Of a DNA stretch of 64,000 nt, positions 44,796 to 53,937 are shown piece after piece. The DNA comes from CAWAXW01 sp963786155 (GTDB lineage Bacteria > Actinomycetota > CADDZG01 > WHSQ01): the NCBI GenBank assembly GCA_963786155.1, contig CAWAXW010000006.1, positions 1,426,001 to 1,490,000 of the forward strand. Direction: 5' to 3'. Positions within the stretch are counted from its first letter, which is position 1; the number at the start of each line of letters is the position of its first letter. Under the pieces are notes generated by a model. That model was not told the DNA's origin. It was given only the letters and a program-made list of their open reading frames with translations, and searched no databases. The position numbers were made by a program, and so were the translations under genes.

Positions 44796-45311
44796 GTGCA
44801 AGCTTTCATCCTCTCCGTCGCCGACCTTCTCGGCCGGCCGGGCGTTACCCGCGACATCCGTCTCACCGGTGAGTTACCCGACGTATCCACAACTCTGGCA
44901 AGCCTGAGCTCGGCCCCCGTAACCCTGGACGGGAGGGCCGAGTCCGTGATCGAGGGCATCCTGGTGACGGGCAGGACGGACGCTCGCGCGGACCTCGAGT
45001 GCGCGCGGTGCCTGAAAGGTTTCCATGCGAGCGTGGAGCTCGACGTGTGCGAGCTGTTCTACGCCCCCGGACACGACCAAGCAGAGGAAGACTCCTACAG
45101 GGTTACGGATAGCGAGGTCCACCTCGAGCCCATGTTGCGCGACGCGATCGCGCTGTCACTGCCACTGAATCCCGTATGCGACGACGCGTGCAAGGGCATC
45201 TGTGCCCACTGCGGGCGTGATCTGAATGATGGAGCTTGTGGCTGCGGCGAGGAGGAGCCCGATCCTCGCTGGGCCCCGCTCGCCGCACTGCGCGAGCGTA
45301 TGGAGGGATAG
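44796..45311 (+). CDS. yceD: YceD/DUF177 family protein
   Basis: A 171-residue protein of the family linked to 23S rRNA and rpmF expression. It shows VADLLGRPGVTRDIRLTGEL and the cysteine groups CARCLKGF and CKGICAHCGRDLNDGACGC (probable zinc site). GTG at 44796 behind GAGG is preferred to the TTG at 44748. rpmF follows after eight bases. Confidence 0.9.
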   Translation: MQAFILSVADLLGRPGVTRDIRLTGELPDVSTTLASLSSAPVTLDGRAESVIEGILVTGRTDARADLECARCLKGFHASVELDVCELFYAPGHDQAEEDSYRVTDSEVHLEPMLRDAIALSLPLNPVCDDACKGICAHCGRDLNDGACGCGEEEPDPRWAPLAALRERMEG

Positions 45312-45319
45312 GAGGAACG

Positions 45320-45496
45320 ATGGCAGTACCCAAGCGTCGGAAGACGCGGTCGAAGATGAGGATGCGCAGAGCGCACTGGCGCGTGGAGGCACCCACGTAT
45401 TCGTCGTGCCCGCAGTGCAGGCAGCCGAAGCTGCCGCACCGGGTCTGCGCCAATTGCGGGTTCTACGCGGGCCGTCAGGTTGTCGAGACTGAATAG
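45320..45496 (+). CDS. rpmF: 50S ribosomal protein L32
   Basis: A 58-residue protein: MAVPKRRKTRSKMRMRRAHW and a four-cysteine zinc ribbon (CPQCRQPKLPHRVCANCGFY). GGAGGAACG lies upstream of the ATG. The end overlaps rnc by 17 bases. Confidence 0.96.
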   Translation: MAVPKRRKTRSKMRMRRAHWRVEAPTYSSCPQCRQPKLPHRVCANCGFYAGRQVVETE

Positions 45497-46205
45497 CCTC
45501 GAGGCATTGGGCGTCCCGGACGACGGCGGACCCCTATACGAGCTGGCATTGACCCATCGCTCGTTCGCTTTCGAGCGCCCTGAGCCGATCGAGCACAACG
45601 AACGACTCGAGTTCCTTGGTGACACGATCCTTGGGGCCATAGTGACCGATCTCATCTACAGGACCCTGCCGGATGTGGCCGAGGGAGACCTCGCTCGCCT
45701 TCGTGCTTCGCTCGTCAACACCCACGCCCTTGCCCGAGTCGCTCGCCGCATCGGCGTGGGCGACCACATCAAGCTGGGCAAGGGAGAAGAGGCTTCGGGC
45801 GGGCGTGACAAGGATTCGCTCTTGGCCGACACCCTCGAAGCGCTGATAGGTGCCGTTTACCTCGGCCAAGGCATGGACGTAGTGCGCGAGGCGCTCGAGA
45901 GGGTCTTCGGCGAGCTGATGGAGGAGACCCTCAGCTCCGGTTCGGCGCACGATGCGAAAACCGTTCTCCAGGAGATGGTCGTGCGGAGGTGGAGTGAACG
46001 CCCCACCTATCGCGTGGCGTCCTCGGGACCCGACCACGACAAGCGGTTCATGGCTCACGTGTACATCGAAGGCGAGCTGTTCGGAGCGGGGTCGGGCCGC
46101 AGCAAGAAGGAAGCCGAGCAGCACGCGGCCCGCGAGGCGCTGGAACGGCTCGAGCTTGATCACGTGGACGAGAGTGAGGTGGCCTCCGATGCCCGCGCTT
46201 CCTGA
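45480..46205 (+). CDS. rnc: Ribonuclease III
   Basis: Cuts double-stranded RNA, including the 16S stem seen at 16933/18785. The 241-residue protein has the signature HNERLEFLGDTILGAIVTDL, DTLEALIGAVYLGQG with the second metal-binding acidic residues, and a C-terminal double-stranded RNA-binding domain (AKTVLQEMVVRRWSERPTYR and SGRSKKEAEQHAAREAL). TTG start inside rpmF. Confidence 0.95.
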   Translation: MSRLNSLEALGVPDDGGPLYELALTHRSFAFERPEPIEHNERLEFLGDTILGAIVTDLIYRTLPDVAEGDLARLRASLVNTHALARVARRIGVGDHIKLGKGEEASGGRDKDSLLADTLEALIGAVYLGQGMDVVREALERVFGELMEETLSSGSAHDAKTVLQEMVVRRWSERPTYRVASSGPDHDKRFMAHVYIEGELFGAGSGRSKKEAEQHAAREALERLELDHVDESEVASDARAS

Positions 46206-47040
46206 GATCGAGGTCATCAAGCGTGACCTCGAGCGAGAGGTCGTCAATAGGCGCATCAAAGACGTGGAAGTACGCCCCGGCTCCAACGCGATGAAGATCG
46301 TCAAACGTCACGGTCGCAGGAAAGAGTTGCAGGACCTTCTCACCGGGGCCAAGGTGGACTCGGTCGAGCGCTCTGGGCGGAAGCTGCTCTTCAACCTCGA
46401 TACAGGCCACGTGATGGTGATCGAGCTCGGCCCCCACGCCCAACTGACCAAGACCAGCGCGTCGGGCGAGCTCGCGTCTCACACTCACATCGTCATCGGC
46501 TTCACGATCGGTGGACAGCTACGGATCGTGGATCCAAAGATGACCAGCGAGGTGTACATCGCCCCCAAGGAGGAGCTCGAGCAGGACGGATCGTTGCAGG
46601 CGCCCGGCACCATCGATCCGCTGGCGAACGATCCCATGACGTGGACGTCGTTCTCGGTCCAGCTCGAGGATCGAAGCGAACCCATGAAGGCCGTTCTCCT
46701 GGACAACGCGTTCATCTGCGGGCTCGGCGAGATCTATTCCGACGAAGTCCTGTTCACCGCCGGCCTGCGATACGACCGCGAGTCGAACAAGCTCTCGTCG
46801 CAGGACGTGCGGCGTCTCTATCGGAGCTTGGTCGAAACGCTGCAAGACGCGGTGCGAGCCCGCGGAACGACGTGGGGCGACCATCCGTGGCACGACCTTC
46901 AGGGAAACCCGGGGGCCTACCAACTCGAGCTGAAGGTCTACGACCGTAAAGGCGAGCCCTGCCGGCGTTGTCGCAGCGCGATCGTCGCGGAGACCTTCAA
47001 CGGCAGCAGCACGTTCCTATGCCCCCAATGTCAGACATGA
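46189..47040 (+). CDS. mutM: Fpg/MutM-family DNA glycosylase with altered catalytic residues
   Basis: A 283-residue member of the formamidopyrimidine-DNA glycosylase family, with the N-terminal domain, the helix-two-turn-helix region (LLDNAFICGLGEIYSDEVLF) and a C-terminal zinc finger with two CxxC pairs (CRRC, CPQC). The start reads MPALPEIEV instead of MPELPEVE, so the catalytic Glu after the N-terminal Pro is Ala. The zinc-finger Arg that holds the lesion phosphate also seems replaced (FNGSSTFLCP). Activity may be changed or lost. Context is the conserved rnc-mutM-acyP-smc order. The ATG at 46189 overlaps the rnc end by 17 bases. Confidence 0.9.
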   Translation: MPALPEIEVIKRDLEREVVNRRIKDVEVRPGSNAMKIVKRHGRRKELQDLLTGAKVDSVERSGRKLLFNLDTGHVMVIELGPHAQLTKTSASGELASHTHIVIGFTIGGQLRIVDPKMTSEVYIAPKEELEQDGSLQAPGTIDPLANDPMTWTSFSVQLEDRSEPMKAVLLDNAFICGLGEIYSDEVLFTAGLRYDRESNKLSSQDVRRLYRSLVETLQDAVRARGTTWGDHPWHDLQGNPGAYQLELKVYDRKGEPCRRCRSAIVAETFNGSSTFLCPQCQT

Positions 47041-47061
47041 TGCTGTTTAGGAGGATGAAGC

Positions 47062-47337
47062 GTGGAGGATAGGACTCGCGTTCACGTCTTCGTACAGGGC
47101 ACCCTTGATACCCAGGCTTTCAAGGACGCGGTTGCGGAGAAAGCGAACGAACAGGGTGTGACGGGATGGGTGAAGGCCCTGGGGGACGGGCGCATCGAGG
47201 CCGTGCTCGAGGGGCCTCGCGACGAGGTCTACAGGGTCGTCGGCCTATGCCGGTCCGGGCCGAACGGGGCCCAGGTCTCCGGCGTCCAGGTCGATCGCGA
47301 GCCTCCCAAGAACGAGAAGGCCTTCAAGGTCAAGTAA
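47062..47337 (+). CDS. Acylphosphatase-like protein lacking catalytic residues
   Basis: A 91-residue protein of acylphosphatase length and pattern, found where actinobacteria keep acyP. However, the active loop GxVQGVGFR reads VFVQGTLDTQAFK, without the catalytic Arg. The second site, normally VRNLPDG, reads VKALGDG, without the Asn. GRIEAVLEGPRDEV matches the family. It is therefore probably not an enzyme and may have a binding role. GGAGG lies upstream of the start. Confidence 0.85.
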   Translation: MEDRTRVHVFVQGTLDTQAFKDAVAEKANEQGVTGWVKALGDGRIEAVLEGPRDEVYRVVGLCRSGPNGAQVSGVQVDREPPKNEKAFKVK

Positions 47338-47384
47338 AGGGACTCGCCTGCTTGCTAATCCATCAGATGGCCGCCGGCCGCTGC

Positions 47385-47390
47385 TAGCGT
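47385..47390 (+). promoter_or_regulatory. -10 box for a leaderless smc mRNA
   Basis: TAGCGT exactly six bases before the smc ATG. Confidence 0.5.
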
Positions 47391-47396
47391 GACCTG

Positions 47397-50300
47397 ATGT
47401 TTGTCAAAGCCCTGCGGCTCGCGGGGTTCAAGTCGTTCGCGGAGCCCACGGTCTTGGAGTTCGACCAAGGCGTGAACGTGATCGTCGGCCCCAACGGCTC
47501 GGGTAAGTCCAACATCGCGGACGCCCTCTCGTGGGTTCTGGGATCGCAGGCGCCGACCTCGTTGCGAGGAGCGTCGATGGAGGACGTGATCTTCGCGGGC
47601 TCATCCGTGCGGCCGAGATTGGGCGTCGCCGAGGTCGAGCTCACTCTCGACAATTCCTCCAAGGTCCTCCCGCTCGACATCACCGAGGTCAGCATCAGCC
47701 GTTCGACAGATCGATCGGGCGCGTCCGAGTACCGCATCAACGGTGCCCCGTGCAGACTTCTCGACATCCTCGAGCTGATGTCCGACACGGGAATGGGCCG
47801 CAGCTTGCACACGGTGGTGGGGCAGGGCCAGCTCGATCAGATCCTGCAGTCGCGCCCGGAGGATCGACGCGCCTTCATCGAGGAGGCCGCTCAGGTCGGT
47901 AAGTTCCGACGGCGCAAAGATCGTTCCCTGCGCAAGCTCGAGCGCGTCGATGACAACCTCCTTCGCTTGAACGATGTGCTTCTGGAACTGACCCGCGCTA
48001 TCCGGCCGCTCAAGCGTCAAGCGAAGGCCGCTGCCGCTTTCTCGGAGCTGATGGCCGAGCACCAGGGTCTGCGCCAGAAGCTTGCTGCGACCGAACTGAA
48101 CCGGCTGGCCCGGCAGGAAGCGGTGCACGATCCCGAGGCCGAGGCACACAAGGCCCGCTTGTTGAGCGACGAGCTGGCGAACGTCCGAGCACTTTCGGAG
48201 ACGGCGGCGACCGATCGCACCGAGCTTGCCGCCGCCGCCGACCGCGCCCAGACCGTCGCCAATTCGATAGGCCGGGCTGCGGATCGCTTGGGGGGCATAG
48301 GGCGACTGGCCCGCGAGCGAGCAGAGCTGATCGCGGCCCGGCTCTCCGCAGAGACCGAAGAGAGCTACCGGGAGCGCATCCGTCTGCTGGGCGACGAGCG
48401 ATCGCGCTGGAGCCGCGAGCTCGAGGTCCTTACCGCCGGCGCGACTAGGGCGTCGCAAACACTCGAAGCGGCCCGCGGGGCACGCGACGAAGCCAAGAGT
48501 TCACTGGAAGCGGCCGAACGAACGGTGGGCGAGGCGCGAGCTCACGAAACGCAAGCCGCGCAGGATCTGGTTCGAGCAGAGGGGACGGAAGCCGCGGGAA
48601 GAGCCTCGGTCGGAGCTTTCGAAGCCCGGGTCCAGGCAGCTCTCGAAAGACGCGAGATCGCCGGCCAAGGTCTGTCTCAGGACGCTCGATCCATAGAGGT
48701 CGCGACCAGGGAGATCGAGGCTCTCGAAGCCGAGCTCGACCGTGCAACGCAGACCTCCGCCGCCGCGGAAACGCGCCTCGAAGAGGAACGAGAGAAGGCC
48801 GACGCGTTGAGAGAGTCACTCGCTTCGCGGGGTTCGGGGCATGCCGCCGCCCGGGCGCGCGTTGAAACACTGACCGAAGTCGAAACCCTTCTCGGGGACA
48901 TCGCCGAAGCACGCTCCCGGCTGGCGCCCCTGATCGCGCAAGCTAAGGACGCGGCAGAGCTTGCGCGCGTAACCGAGGACGACGCTCGCACCTTGGTGAT
49001 ACGGGCGGAGGCCTCCGTCGAGGGCGTCTGGGTGGAGGTTGCGCGCCACGACGAGGAGCTTCGCCGTCTCGACGCTCTGATGTCGGGCGCGGCCGAGCGC
49101 CTGGCGGCCGCTCAGCGGACTCGTGAAGCTCACGAGATCGAGCTGGCGGCGCTCGACGAGGAACTTGCACGCGTGAGGGATTCGCTCGCCACCGCCGAGC
49201 AGGCCGCGGGCGAGGTTCGGGCCGCCCTTCCCGCCCGCCGAGCCGAGTTGGAGCAACGAACCGCCAACCGCACCGCGCTCGAGCGAGAGAGCTCTGAGAA
49301 AAGGGCCGGCTACGAAAATGCCCAACGCACATCGTCGGATGCGGAGCTCGAGTCCCGGGCCGCGGAAGAACGCGTTCTGGCGGCTCAACTGCGCGTCGAG
49401 GAGGCCGATGCGGGCATCGCAGATGCTCAGAAGGCTCTGGAAGGCTTGGCAGAGGTTCGCGCAGGGCTCCAGCAAGCTCGGCTACGCGCCCTCGACGTCG
49501 CCCGCGTGGCAGCCGACAACGCTAGTCGGGGAACAACCTGGGCGCGCGAAGCGGAGCAGCGCGCCGAGAACGTTCGCGAGAGCGCCGTGCTCGCCGATAG
49601 GAAGGTCATCACTCTGAGGGAGCGCGAACGGGAGCTGGAGGAGCGACTAGAGCAGGTCTCTCGGAAGAGAAGCGATGCAGAGGTGCGCCGCGCAGAGTTG
49701 AGAGCGCGGACCCAGGCGATGGGGGAGCGCGCCATGGACGATTGGGGACTGACCGTCCCCGAGCTGCTCGAGTTCCAGTCATTCGGCGAGGACGAAGAAG
49801 AGGAGCAGGCCCGCGCCAGGGCAGACCGCTTGGAGCGCCAGATGCGCAGTCTCGGCCCCGTCAACCCTCACGCTGCCGACGAGTTCGCGGAGCTTGCCGA
49901 ACGCGAGAGATTCTTGATCGACCAGATCGAAGACCTCAAGAGCTCGAAGCGCGACCTGATGAAGATCATCCGCGAGGTCGATGAAACGATCATCGAAGTG
50001 TTCGGCACCGCCTACGAAGACGTGGCGCGAGAGTTCGAGGGGGTCTTCCAAAGACTGTTCCCCGGAGGGATCGGACGACTCACCCTGACGGATCCCGGCG
50101 ACCTCCTGACCACCGGCATCGAGGTCGAGGCCAAGCCCGCCAGCAAGAACGTGCGCAAGCTGTCGCTTCTTTCGGGTGGAGAGCGGTCGCTGGTCGCTCT
50201 CGCCTTCTTGTTCTCGATATTCCGGGCGCGGCCCTCACCCTTCTATCTGCTCGACGAGGTCGAGGCCGCTTTGGACGACATCAACCTCAATCGTTTCCTC

Positions 50301-50456
50301 GGGCTCGTGGCGGAGCTCGAAGAGCGAGCCCAGGTCCTGATCGTCACGCATCAGAAGCGAACGATGGAGGCCGCCGACGTCATGTACGGCGTCTCGATGA
50401 ACACCGAGGGCGTATCCCGCGTCGTAGCCAAGAGGATGGAAGAGGTCACCCTCTAG
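47397..50456 (+). CDS. smc: SMC chromosome-partition ATPase, apparently without hinge domain
   Basis: The condensin ATPase that organises chromosome arms. The 1019-residue protein has the N-terminal head with MFVKALRLAGFKSFAEPTVL and Walker A GPNGSGKSNIADALSWVLG. It also has two long coiled coils, and the C-terminal head with LSLLSGGERSLVALAFLFSI and Walker B FYLLDEVEAALDD. Usual Smc is about 1150-1200 residues. The difference falls in the middle: around residues 480-530, where the Gly-rich hinge is expected, I see only Ala/Glu/Arg-rich helix. The frame is intact throughout. Confidence 0.93.
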   Translation: MFVKALRLAGFKSFAEPTVLEFDQGVNVIVGPNGSGKSNIADALSWVLGSQAPTSLRGASMEDVIFAGSSVRPRLGVAEVELTLDNSSKVLPLDITEVSISRSTDRSGASEYRINGAPCRLLDILELMSDTGMGRSLHTVVGQGQLDQILQSRPEDRRAFIEEAAQVGKFRRRKDRSLRKLERVDDNLLRLNDVLLELTRAIRPLKRQAKAAAAFSELMAEHQGLRQKLAATELNRLARQEAVHDPEAEAHKARLLSDELANVRALSETAATDRTELAAAADRAQTVANSIGRAADRLGGIGRLARERAELIAARLSAETEESYRERIRLLGDERSRWSRELEVLTAGATRASQTLEAARGARDEAKSSLEAAERTVGEARAHETQAAQDLVRAEGTEAAGRASVGAFEARVQAALERREIAGQGLSQDARSIEVATREIEALEAELDRATQTSAAAETRLEEEREKADALRESLASRGSGHAAARARVETLTEVETLLGDIAEARSRLAPLIAQAKDAAELARVTEDDARTLVIRAEASVEGVWVEVARHDEELRRLDALMSGAAERLAAAQRTREAHEIELAALDEELARVRDSLATAEQAAGEVRAALPARRAELEQRTANRTALERESSEKRAGYENAQRTSSDAELESRAAEERVLAAQLRVEEADAGIADAQKALEGLAEVRAGLQQARLRALDVARVAADNASRGTTWAREAEQRAENVRESAVLADRKVITLRERERELEERLEQVSRKRSDAEVRRAELRARTQAMGERAMDDWGLTVPELLEFQSFGEDEEEEQARARADRLERQMRSLGPVNPHAADEFAELAERERFLIDQIEDLKSSKRDLMKIIREVDETIIEVFGTAYEDVAREFEGVFQRLFPGGIGRLTLTDPGDLLTTGIEVEAKPASKNVRKLSLLSGGERSLVALAFLFSIFRARPSPFYLLDEVEAALDDINLNRFLGLVAELEERAQVLIVTHQKRTMEAADVMYGVSMNTEGVSRVVAKRMEEVTL

Positions 50457-50491
50457 GACGCTTCTAGTCCACCATCGGCCGACGGCTGCTT

Positions 50492-50497
50492 TAGCCT
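50492..50497 (+). promoter_or_regulatory. -10 box for a leaderless ftsY mRNA
   Basis: TAGCCT exactly six bases before the ATG at 50504. Confidence 0.5.
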
Positions 50498-50503
50498 GGG
50501 CCG

Positions 50504-51608
50504 ATGCCTGAAGGGATCGTTCCCGAGCTCCTCATAGTTCTCGGCCTGCTCCTCGTCGTCACCCTGGCCGTAATCGCTCTACGCCGCAAGCCGCGCCGCG
50601 ACGCTTACGCACCTCCGAAAGAACCCGAGCCCGCCGCCGAACCCACCGAGGTGGAGCTCGAAGAGGCTCCCGTGGAAGATCGAAGCCGTGCAGGTCGAAG
50701 CGGAGGCCCCCGCAAGGCCGAGCCTTCGCGACCGGCTGGCGAAGAGCCGCCGTTTCCTAAGCGACCGATTGGCCGACGTCCTTGGACGCGCTCCCGACGA
50801 CGAGACCTGGGACGACATCGAAGCCGTTTTGATCCAGGCCGACGTCGGGGTCGAGACCGCTACCCGGATCACCGAAGACCTGCGCGCCAAGGCGCGCGAG
50901 CGAAAGATCACGGATGCGGCCGAAGTCAAAGGGTTGCTGGCCGAGGAGATCGTTTCGCTCTTCGACCACGAGCGCGACCGGGCTCTGTCGTTCGCGCCGG
51001 AAGGTCCAACCGTGTGGCTCGTCGTGGGAGTGAACGGGACGGGCAAGACGACGACGATCGGCAAGCTCGCATCCGACCTCACAGAACGCGGACACACCGT
51101 TTCCCTTGCAGCCGCCGATACCTTCCGCGCCGCAGCCGACGAACAGCTTGCGGTATGGGCCGAGCGCGCCGGGGCCGGTGTGGTCAAACACCAGCCGGGA
51201 GCCGATCCCGGGGCGGTGGCGTTCGACGCCCGCCAGCACGCGCGCGCCCGCGGCTTGGACGTATTGATCGTGGACACGGCCGGCCGGTTGCATACCAAGA
51301 CCCCGCTGATGGATGAGCTCGGGAAGGTTAGAAGGGTTCTCGAGAAGGAAGGTGACGTGAACGAGGCGTTGCTCGTCATCGACGCCACCTCGGGACAGAA
51401 CGGCCTGACACAAGCGCGTGAGTTTGCTGAGGCGGCGGGGGTGACGGGGATCGTTCTCACTAAGCTCGACGGCACCGCCAAAGGTGGCATCGCACTCACG
51501 ATCGAGAGCACCCTCGGGATACCCATCAAGCTCATCGGCATCGGAGAGGGAGTGGACGACCTCGAGCCGTTCGATCCGAAGTCTTACGTCGATGCGCTGC
51601 TCGCGTGA
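50504..51608 (+). CDS. ftsY: Signal recognition particle receptor FtsY (one frame break)
   Basis: Docks SRP-ribosome complexes at the membrane. The N-terminal part, MPEGIVPELLIVLGLLLVVT, is a membrane anchor followed by an acidic linker, as in other actinobacterial FtsY. The frame must change near 50676 (one extra base) to continue as EAVQVEAEAPARPSLRDRL and the NG domain with GVNGTGKTTTIGKLA, DTFRAAADEQL, DTAGRLHTKTPLMDEL and TKLDGTAKGG. A GTG at 50688 could start a soluble form. The epimerase gene follows with a GTGA overlap. Confidence 0.9.
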
Positions 51609-52618
51609 AGATCGTCGTGGCGGGCGGCACCGGCTTTGTCGGACGCCACATCACTCGGGCACTTCTCGATTCCGAACATGACGTAACGGTCCTTACACGG
51701 AACCCGGCCGCCGCCGACAAAGTCCAGGAGCTCGCCGGGGCGGGGGCCGTTCGAGGCGACGTCACCGACCCCGAGTCGTTGAGCGGTTCGCTCGACGGCG
51801 CCGATGTGGTTGTCGGGGCAGTCGCCTTTCCCAACTTCCCGATGGAGCTGCCCCGCAAAGGGCTCACGTTCTATCGCTACGATTTCCAGGGGACGGAGAA
51901 CCTGATCGCGGAGGCGAAGAGCGCCGGAGTGGGCAGGTACGTGTACGTGAGTGGTGCCGGAGCAGATCCCACCAGCACCCGGACCTGGTACCGCGCCAAG
52001 GGTTTGGCCGAACGCGCCTTACGTGAAAGTGGCTTGTCCTTCGCGTTTCTCCGGCCGTCGTGGGCTTACGGCCCGGGCGACAAGGCTCTCAACCGCATAG
52101 CCGCGATGGTTCGGTATTCGCCGGTCGTTCCTCGTTTGGGCCTTCAGCCTCAGTGGATCCAGCCCGTGTTCATCGAAGACATCGGACTCGCCGTGAGCCG
52201 GATCGTCGGTTCGGCTGACGCGTGGGACCGCGTCTTCGAGATCGGGGGACCGGACGTGATGACGATGGACGAGGTGATGCGCACCCTGTTCGAAGTGATG
52301 GGCAAGAAACGCATGGTCCTGCCGGTCCCGATCCCTCTCGCCAAGCTGGCGACCGCGCCGCTCATCGTCTTGCCCAAGCCGCCGATGACCCCGACGGGGG
52401 TCGAGTTCGCCACCCAAGACGGGCTTGCCGACACGACCGAGCTGACGAAGGTCCTCGACGTCACCCCGATCGCGCTGCGCGAGGGTTTGTCTCGCTACCT
52501 GCGCGCGGCTAAGGTAAGCAGCTCATGTTCGACAACCTCTCGGCACGATTCGACGACATCTTCACGCGGCTTCGCTCGCGCGGCCGGCTCAGCGAGAAGC
52601 AGATCGAAGAGGTCCTGA
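51605..52618 (+). CDS. NAD(P)-binding epimerase/complex I NDUFA9-like protein
   Basis: An extended short-chain dehydrogenase: MKIVVAGGTGFVGRHITRAL (Rossmann GxxGxxG), YVYVSGAGADPTSTRTWYRA with the Tyr-x-x-x-Lys region weak, and LRPSWAYGPGDKALNRIA. This NmrA/NDUFA9-like type often acts on quinone or sugar substrates; none can be named. The natural end would be near LSRYLRAA (about 52508). The remaining about 34 residues read through the ffh start and look random, so a small indel may have removed the stop. Confidence 0.8.
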   Translation: MKIVVAGGTGFVGRHITRALLDSEHDVTVLTRNPAAADKVQELAGAGAVRGDVTDPESLSGSLDGADVVVGAVAFPNFPMELPRKGLTFYRYDFQGTENLIAEAKSAGVGRYVYVSGAGADPTSTRTWYRAKGLAERALRESGLSFAFLRPSWAYGPGDKALNRIAAMVRYSPVVPRLGLQPQWIQPVFIEDIGLAVSRIVGSADAWDRVFEIGGPDVMTMDEVMRTLFEVMGKKRMVLPVPIPLAKLATAPLIVLPKPPMTPTGVEFATQDGLADTTELTKVLDVTPIALREGLSRYLRAAKVSSSCSTTSRHDSTTSSRGFARAAGSARSRSKRS

Positions 52619-53871
52619 GGGAGATCCGGCTCGCGCTGCTCGAAGCAGACGTCTCCCTGAAGGTCGTGAAGGCGTTCGTAGCCGACGTGCGAGAACGCGC
52701 GGCCGGGGCGGAGATCCACAAGAGCCTCACCCCCGCGCAGCAGGTGATCAAGATCGTTCACGAGGCACTGATCGACGTGCTCGGCCACGAAGCGGTCGGG
52801 CTCGAATCATCGCCTCGGGTCCCCCGGGTCATCCTCATCGCCGGCCTCCAGGGATCCGGAAAGACAACGGCGGCGGCCAAACTCGCTCGGCTCCTGCACT
52901 CGCATGGACGCAAGCCGTTGCTCGCCGCCTGCGACCTCCGCCGCCCCGCAGCTATCCGGCAGCTCGAGCTTCTGGGCGAGCAAGTCGGTGTCGACGTCTA
53001 CTCCGACACGGCCTCGACCGACCCCGTCGAAGTTGCACGGTCGGCGATCAACAAGGCTCAGGAAACGGCCAGCACGGATCTGATCGTCGACACGGCCGGA
53101 CGCATGCACGTCGATCCCGAGCTGATGGCGGAGCTGGGCCGGGTCGCCGATGCGGTCGAGCCAACCGAGATCTTGTTGGTGTGCGATGCGATGACCGGGC
53201 AAGACGCCGTGAACGTCGCCCAATCCTTCCTCGAAGAGGTCGACCTCACCGGGATAGTCCTTACGAAGCTCGATGGAGATGCGCGCGGCGGGGCCGCGCT
53301 CTCGATGACCTACGTCACCGAGCGGCCCATCAAGTTCGCCGGAGTCGGCGAGAAGGTCGGCGACCTCGAACCCTTCCACCCCGATCGCATGGCCTCACGG
53401 ATATTGGGGATGGGCGATGTCCTCACCCTCATCGAGAAGGCCGAGAAGGCGTTCGACGAGGACGAGGCTCGGGTGCTCGAGGAGAGATTCCGCAAGGCCG
53501 AGTTCACCTTCGAGGACTTCCTCCAACAGCTCCAGGCGCTGAAGAAGATGGGCCCCGTCTCGCAGATGCTCGGGATGCTGCCCGGCGTGGGCAAGCTTCC
53601 GATCGCGGGAGACGAGGTCGAGGCCCAGCTTCCTCGCATCGAGGCGATCATCCGCTCGATGACCCCCCGGGAGCGCAACGACCCCTCGCTGATGAACGGG
53701 AGCCGGCGACGCCGGATCGCCGCCGGCTCGGGGACGACCGTCCAGGACGTCAACAAGCTGGTCAAGCAGTTCGACGAGGTCCGCAAGCTCGCCAAGATGT
53801 TCGGCAAAGGGGGCAAGATCAAGGGCATGAAGGGGATGAAGCTCCCGCCCGGCGTGAATCTAGGTGGTTAG
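52525..53871 (+). CDS. ffh: Signal recognition particle protein Ffh
   Basis: Binds signal sequences and 4.5S RNA. The 448-residue protein has the N domain (MFDNLSARFDDIFTRLRSRG), G domain with GLQGSGKTTAAAKLARLL, DTAGRMHVDPELM and TKLDGDARGGAALS, and the Met/Gly-rich M domain (QMLGMLPGVGKLP and KMFGKGGKIKGMKGMKLP). Between ftsY and rpsP as usual. Confidence 0.96.
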   Translation: MFDNLSARFDDIFTRLRSRGRLSEKQIEEVLREIRLALLEADVSLKVVKAFVADVRERAAGAEIHKSLTPAQQVIKIVHEALIDVLGHEAVGLESSPRVPRVILIAGLQGSGKTTAAAKLARLLHSHGRKPLLAACDLRRPAAIRQLELLGEQVGVDVYSDTASTDPVEVARSAINKAQETASTDLIVDTAGRMHVDPELMAELGRVADAVEPTEILLVCDAMTGQDAVNVAQSFLEEVDLTGIVLTKLDGDARGGAALSMTYVTERPIKFAGVGEKVGDLEPFHPDRMASRILGMGDVLTLIEKAEKAFDEDEARVLEERFRKAEFTFEDFLQQLQALKKMGPVSQMLGMLPGVGKLPIAGDEVEAQLPRIEAIIRSMTPRERNDPSLMNGSRRRRIAAGSGTTVQDVNKLVKQFDEVRKLAKMFGKGGKIKGMKGMKLPPGVNLGG

Positions 53872-53937
53872 CAGTACCTGGACCTCGCCCTGGTATCCTG
53901 CCCTTCTTCCAGATATCGGACTTCTAGAGGTGAAATC

